From NCBI GenBank assembly GCA_034421295.1, contig DAOUKM010000010.1, positions 1 through 64,000 on the forward strand: 64,000 nt of DNA. Reading direction: 5' to 3'. The notes under the pieces were generated by a model, which saw only the letters and a list, made by a program, of their open reading frames with translations, made no database searches and was not told the origin of the DNA. The translations under genes were made by a program, and so were the position numbers. Below, one piece after another: positions 59,982 through 64,000 of this stretch. The stretch's first letter is position 1. Each line of letters begins with the position of its first letter. The DNA is from CAUZIR01 sp034421295. GTDB lineage: Bacteria > Chloroflexota > Dehalococcoidia > Lucifugimonadales > UBA2962.

Positions 59982-60740
59982 ATGCCTCACTTCGATTACA
60001 TGGGAGCCAGGCTTCACTACGACATCCTCGGCTCGGGTCCTCCGTGGATACTGCATCATGGGTTCGGGCAGTCGGGCCCGTCGTGGACCGAGGCGGGGTG
60101 GACGGATGCCCTTACCGACAGGTTCACCGTCGTCCTGATGGACGCCCTGGGACATGGCAGGAGCGACCGGGGCGGGAGTCTCGACGGTTACCTCATCCCC
60201 TCCCACGGTCAGGCCGTGGCCGCCCTCGCGGGACACCTTGGTTTAGGCAGATTCGGGCTCATGGGGTTCTCCCTGGGCGGCAGGGCGGCCCTGGAGCTGG
60301 CGGCCTCCCGCCACGGTTCCCTGGCCGGCGCCGTCGTGATCGGAATGAAGGCCCGCATGACGGCAGCGGACATGGAGAAGGCCGCATCGAGCGTAAGGGC
60401 ACTGCGCAGCGGGAGGATTAGGTCCCTCAGGGGAGACAGGCGCGGGCCGGAGGAGAACGACGCCGAATCCCTGGCTCTAACGATGGACGGGGTGGCGCAC
60501 TGGCACGGGGTGTGGGACCGCATCGACCGGATTCAGGTCCCCATCCTGATGGTTTGCGGCGAAAGGGACCCCTACCACGACGGGGCCCGGGAGGCGGCAG
60601 GGGCCATGCCACTCGGCGAGTTCGTGGCCCTGCCCGACATCGACCACGGCGAATCCTTCAGCCTGAGCCACCTTTCACTGCCCTCGGTGATCCCCTTCAT
60701 GGTCCGTGCCTTCGACAAGCGTCGGATCGTCCGTCCCTGA
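59982..60740 (+). CDS. Alpha/beta-hydrolase
   Basis: 252 residues. Oxyanion motif HHGFGQSGPSW, nucleophile elbow GFSLGG (Ser), acid Asp in VCGERDPYHDG, and His in DIDHGESF. Typical of esterases, lactone hydrolases or C-C hydrolases of catabolic pathways. ATG 59982 is taken; a TTG nine bases upstream is an alternative. It converges on a phosphotriesterase homologue. Confidence 0.88.
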   Translation: MPHFDYMGARLHYDILGSGPPWILHHGFGQSGPSWTEAGWTDALTDRFTVVLMDALGHGRSDRGGSLDGYLIPSHGQAVAALAGHLGLGRFGLMGFSLGGRAALELAASRHGSLAGAVVIGMKARMTAADMEKAASSVRALRSGRIRSLRGDRRGPEENDAESLALTMDGVAHWHGVWDRIDRIQVPILMVCGERDPYHDGAREAAGAMPLGEFVALPDIDHGESFSLSHLSLPSVIPFMVRAFDKRRIVRP

Positions 60741-60775
60741 ACGGCGCCCCCGGCCCCTTAAGCTGCGCTGCGGCC

Positions 60776-61831
60776 CTAGGCGAAGGCGAGCGCGCGAGCC
60801 GGGTTGTTTACCAGCAGGTCGTCGAGCTGCTGATCGCTCCATCCGCGACTTTTCATGCGGGGCACGATGTTTTCCAGGATGTGCGCATAGCCCTTGCCAC
60901 CGTGGCTCGAGCGGAACCATTTCATGCACACGTCCTGGGCGACGAGTATCCTGTCGCCGTAGCCTCTGGAGGCGAGGTCCTCCAGGTGGTCTATGCGCTG
61001 GGAGTCGCTGAGGGGGTCCAGATATCCGCCCAGATACTCGAGACCGGCCGACTCGAACCCGAACACGTCGTACTCGAGATAGCAGCCCGTCTCGGCGATT
61101 CGGCGGGCCAGGTCCAGCTCCGTGGCCGACCAGCAAAGATGACCCATGATCACGCGCTCGGGCGGGCAGCCGCCCCGGTCAAGTTCCTCGAGTATTCGAA
61201 TGTGGCTGTCCTGGTGATGGCCGGGATGTATCAGCACCGGGGCGCCGGTCTCTGCGTGCGCGCGGGCGCCGGCGCGCAGGACCTTCCTCTGGTTTTCGGT
61301 GATCGGCCACACGTTGCCCAGCTCGCCGATGACGCCGGTCCTGATACCGGTATCGCCGACGCCCACCGTGACGTCCCGGACGATTCGCTCGGCTATCTCG
61401 TCCTCCGTCCGATCGTCCATGTCGGGCGGATGGGCCACCGGGACGTAGTGTCCGGCCCCCATGACGACGTTAAGCCCGGTGGCCCGCGAGATGCGTGCAA
61501 GCGCCAGTGGGTCCCTTCCGAGATCGTAGTTGGTGACATCGACCACTGTTCGGCCCCCGGCGAGCATGAACTGCCTGACGGCGGATGTCGCGTCCGCCTC
61601 GTCGAAGAGCTGGCCATTGTCCATGTTCAGGTACCAGATGGTACTGGCCCTGCCGAGGAGATCGATCGAAAAGGGCCTGTCGTGGTAGTAGCGCAGGCTC
61701 GCCTCCTCGGGCTGCACGTAGTAGCAGGTCAGGTCGATGAGGATGTGCTCATGGGTGAGCGTTATGCCCATCTCCGACGGGTCTATCGGCCCAAGCACGG
61801 TCTGGACCATACCGGTCATATCGCACGACAT
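60776..61831 (-). CDS. Phosphotriesterase-homology-protein-like metal hydrolase (paralogue 3)
   Basis: 351 residues with HEH in LTHEHILIDL, Glu bridging in GVIGELGN, His in IHPGH, His in IMGHLC and Asp in VAQDV. AGGAGG lies six bases before the ATG. It differs from the other two copies in pocket positions (MGAGHYVPVA; Cys rather than Asp after the GHL histidine). It is divergent from the P1 peptidase gene, with 98 bases between starts. Confidence 0.88.
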   Translation of the reverse strand: MSCDMTGMVQTVLGPIDPSEMGITLTHEHILIDLTCYYVQPEEASLRYYHDRPFSIDLLGRASTIWYLNMDNGQLFDEADATSAVRQFMLAGGRTVVDVTNYDLGRDPLALARISRATGLNVVMGAGHYVPVAHPPDMDDRTEDEIAERIVRDVTVGVGDTGIRTGVIGELGNVWPITENQRKVLRAGARAHAETGAPVLIHPGHHQDSHIRILEELDRGGCPPERVIMGHLCWSATELDLARRIAETGCYLEYDVFGFESAGLEYLGGYLDPLSDSQRIDHLEDLASRGYGDRILVAQDVCMKWFRSSHGGKGYAHILENIVPRMKSRGWSDQQLDDLLVNNPARALAFA

Positions 61832-61929
61832 CGTAGACCTCCTGGATTGCTCTGACGGCCGCCCGGGTGTGCTCGGGACGCCGTCTATGGTGCGCCCAAG
61901 GCGGGCGCGAGTGTAGCATAGGGCGCCTG

Positions 61930-62919
61930 ATGATCGTGACGGGGACGGGCGACTGCATCACCGATGTGGACGGGATCGGGGTCGGCCACCACACCGACCT
62001 TGAGGCCGGCACCGGGTGTTCGGTGGTCCTTTGCGAGGAAGGGGCGGTCGGGGGGGTCTCCGTGATGGGCGCGTTTCCCGGCTCCCGCGAGATCGCGATG
62101 CTGTCCCCCACCTCGGTCGACTCCGTCGTCCACGCGATCCTGCTGACGGGCGGCACCGTGTTCGGCCTGGACGCGGCCTCCGGCGTGATGCGATGGCTCG
62201 AGGGGCGCCGCAAGGGCTACCGGTTGGGCCGCATCTACGTTCCCCGGGTGCCGGGCGCGGTGATATTCGACCTGGGCTTCATCACGCACAGGATCAGGCC
62301 CGGGCCCGACGACGGGCTGCGCGCGTGCAGGGAGTCGTCCGCCGGCCCATCCCCCGAGGGCACGGTCGGAGCGGGCACCGGGGCGACCGTCGGTAAGTTG
62401 ACCGAGCTCAGGCGCGCGATGAAGGGCGGCTTCGGCACCGCTTCGGTGGACCTGGGCGACGGTGTGGTCATTGGCGCGGCGGTGGTCACCAATTCCATAG
62501 GAGGGATATTCGATCCGTCCGGGGGAGGACTCATCGCCGGGCCCCTTGATGAGAGCGGCTCCCTGATCGATCCGCTCCGCCTGATAGTCTCTCCCGACTA
62601 CGACCCTCCGAGGTGGTCGAGCGGGACCAACACGACCATCGGGGTGGTGGCGACTAACGCGCATCTGACCACGCAGCAGGCCTGCCGGATGGCGACGGTT
62701 GCACACGACGGGATCGCCCTTTCGGTAAGGCCTGCGCACATGCAGTTCGACGGGGACACCCTGTTTGCCATCGGGACCGGCACCGCCGATGTCCCGGTCG
62801 ACCTGACCAGGCTGGGGACGGCGGCCGTCCACTGCGTCGCCAGGGCTGCGGTGAGCGGCGTCAGGGCTGCGACGGGCCTCGGGGGCATACCGGCAGCCTC
62901 AGAGCTTGGAGGTCGGTGA
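61930..62919 (+). CDS. P1-family (DmpA/S58-type) aminopeptidase-like protein
   Basis: 329 residues of the DmpA/beta-peptidyl aminopeptidase fold: ITDVDGIGVGHHTD at the start, VHAILLTGGTVFGLDAASGVMRWLE near 75-95, GTGATVGKL, and SSGTNTTIGVVATNA, where autocleavage before a Ser/Thr in this last motif creates the N-terminal nucleophile in the family (Thr here). It would remove N-terminal residues from peptides or small amides. ATG at 61930 precedes MIVTGTGD; an upstream extension lacks homology. Confidence 0.88.
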   Translation: MIVTGTGDCITDVDGIGVGHHTDLEAGTGCSVVLCEEGAVGGVSVMGAFPGSREIAMLSPTSVDSVVHAILLTGGTVFGLDAASGVMRWLEGRRKGYRLGRIYVPRVPGAVIFDLGFITHRIRPGPDDGLRACRESSAGPSPEGTVGAGTGATVGKLTELRRAMKGGFGTASVDLGDGVVIGAAVVTNSIGGIFDPSGGGLIAGPLDESGSLIDPLRLIVSPDYDPPRWSSGTNTTIGVVATNAHLTTQQACRMATVAHDGIALSVRPAHMQFDGDTLFAIGTGTADVPVDLTRLGTAAVHCVARAAVSGVRAATGLGGIPAASELGGR

Positions 62920-62980
62920 GGCCCTACATCGTCGGGGAGCGCGGCCGTCCGGCCCCGGACCGTCAAGGGGCTGAGGGGGC

Positions 62981-63634
62981 CTAGAAGACCCCGAACCGGA
63001 GGTAGGCCTCGCTCGGATCCATACCCGACATGATCGCCTTGCGCATCTCGCTCTCGGTGGTCATGAGACGCTCGGCCTCCCTGATGACCTCGTCGGCAGA
63101 GGCGGCGGGGACCACCACCGCGCCATCCATGTCCGCTAGGAGGAAGTCGCCGGTGTGTATGGCCACGCCGCCTATCTCGATGGGCTCACCGAGAGCCTCG
63201 ACCTTCCACCTTCCGACGATGTCAGCCGGAGTCCGGTAGCGAGCGAATACGGGAAATCCCCTACGAACGATCAGGTCGGTATCCCTGCAGCCGCCGTCCA
63301 CCAGGTAACCGACGACTCCACGGATCATGAGAGCCTCTGCGGAGAGCTCGCCCATGTGGGCGATGATCGAATCGTTGGGCTGGCAGACGACTACCGATCC
63401 GCCGGGAGCCGCGCTGAGCAGCCGGGTCCAGCCCAGCAGGCTGTCGTCCGCTCCGGCTCCCTCGTCGATGCGACCCTCACAGGTCCATACAGGCCCCGCT
63501 AGGACCCTCGAAGGGTCCATGGGACGTATGGCGCTCGGAAGTATCGACGGCGGTAGACCGAGCTCGCGCATCGCATCGTATACGGCACCGCTGTAGCACC
63601 GTGCCAGTCGCTCCGCCCGGTCGCGCTCGCCCAT
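62981..63634 (-). CDS. RraA-like / 4-hydroxy-4-methyl-2-oxoglutarate aldolase family protein
   Basis: 217 residues. The pattern VVCQPNDSIIAHMGELSAEALMIRGVVGYLVDGGCRD matches the RraA/HMG aldolase active site (GxLxxxAAxxxGxxGxVxDGxxRD). Such proteins act as metal-dependent aldolases or decarboxylases of 2-oxo acids, or as RNase E inhibitors; the latter is unlikely here. The ATG at 63634 starts the domain; the frame extends about 90 codons upstream but that part looks noncoding. Divergent from an enolase-superfamily gene. Confidence 0.85.
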   Translation of the reverse strand: MGERDRAERLARCYSGAVYDAMRELGLPPSILPSAIRPMDPSRVLAGPVWTCEGRIDEGAGADDSLLGWTRLLSAAPGGSVVVCQPNDSIIAHMGELSAEALMIRGVVGYLVDGGCRDTDLIVRRGFPVFARYRTPADIVGRWKVEALGEPIEIGGVAIHTGDFLLADMDGAVVVPAASADEVIREAERLMTTESEMRKAIMSGMDPSEAYLRFGVF

Positions 63635-63784
63635 GTCTTTTCCGCTATCGTCTTGTTGCACTGCAGTCCTGGCAGGGGCGCCCTGAGCGCCCCCGGCGGC
63701 GGGTGGCGGGAGTGTAACATCCGGCCTCCGCCGCACGGTGCCTGATATACAATCCGCCGACCCTACCGCTCCTCCGAGGTGTCC

Positions 63785-64000
63785 ATGAAGATCGCCTACA
63801 TAGAAACGTTCATCGTCGACGCGGGATGGCGGCCCTGGGTCTTTGTGAAGATCGAGTCCGACGATGGCCTGGTCGGCTACGGGGAATGCTCGGATGGACG
63901 CTCTCCGCACGGCGTGGTCGGGACCATCCGCGACATGAACGACCTGCTGATCGGGACCGATCCCGGCGCCTTCGAGATGCGCTTTTGGGACATGATGCGC
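63785..64000 (+). CDS. Mandelate racemase/muconate lactonizing enzyme family protein, N-terminal part
   Basis: The first 72 codons: MKIAYIETFIVDAG, VFVKIESDDGLVGYGECSD and a following helix form the capping domain typical of the enolase-superfamily MR/MLE branch. The catalytic barrel is beyond the window. These enzymes abstract a proton alpha to a carboxylate (sugar-acid dehydratases, racemases). It fits with the neighbouring RraA-like aldolase, which could cleave a product. Confidence 0.88.
   Translation, partial: MKIAYIETFIVDAGWRPWVFVKIESDDGLVGYGECSDGRSPHGVVGTIRDMNDLLIGTDPGAFEMRFWDMMR

Overview
The window is G+C-rich bacterial chromosome carrying many dispersed catabolic enzyme families: three phosphotriesterase-like hydrolases, four short-chain dehydrogenases, a luciferase-like monooxygenase, a P1/DmpA-type peptidase, an RraA-like aldolase, and the start of a mandelate racemase/enolase-superfamily gene. 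Small lipoproteins, GTG/TTG starts and some apparently leaderless transcripts occur. This mix recalls free-living Chloroflexota such as the SAR202 group. That is an inference from gene content; no rRNA or other phylogenetic marker is present.

Layout. 1-22.1 kb is native chromosome. It holds SDR pairs, a D-cysteine desulfhydrase-like enzyme, a kelch lipoprotein, a STAS protein, VOC and YCII genes or remnants, an RND exporter, an ABM/small membrane protein/SDR operon, three thioredoxin-fold proteins (one with tandem 15-residue repeats, one split by an in-frame TGA), tRNA-Gly and tRNA-Phe, and a set consisting of a phosphotriesterase homologue, a 3-hydroxyacyl-CoA dehydrogenase, a MetE-like protein, an acyl-CoA ligase and a thioesterase.

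22.1-48.05 kb is a roughly 26-kb integrative island. A tyrosine integrase sits at its right end and a near-identical 20-bp direct repeat lies at both ends. The repeat lies in the first codons of a luciferase-like monooxygenase gene, so that gene was the attachment site. The cargo is largely defence. It has a type I restriction-modification operon with extra passengers (a half-size S subunit, a DUF4160/DUF2442 pair, an Abi_C/HEPN-like protein and a YgjP-type metalloprotease). It then has replication or regulation-like winged-helix genes, and a cassette of a zinc-ribbon/PD-(D/E)XK/RecQ fusion, a coiled-coil protein, an Mrr nuclease and a 1217-residue AlbA/P-loop/helical-repeat/OB protein whose order resembles animal SAMD9. 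That cassette is the best candidate for an undescribed system. Decayed genes in the island (DUF4268, an IS1595-like transposase, a partial winged-helix duplicate) show repeated turnover.

48-64 kb is native again: the monooxygenase with an MBL hydrolase and a pentapeptide lipoprotein, a cupin, tRNA-Leu, a PcrA/UvrD helicase, spermidine synthesis (speH-speE), purE-purK, two more phosphotriesterase homologues, and the peptidase/RraA/enolase-superfamily end. Several remnants outside the island (VOC, YCII, thioredoxin lipoprotein) show ongoing duplication and decay in the core as well.
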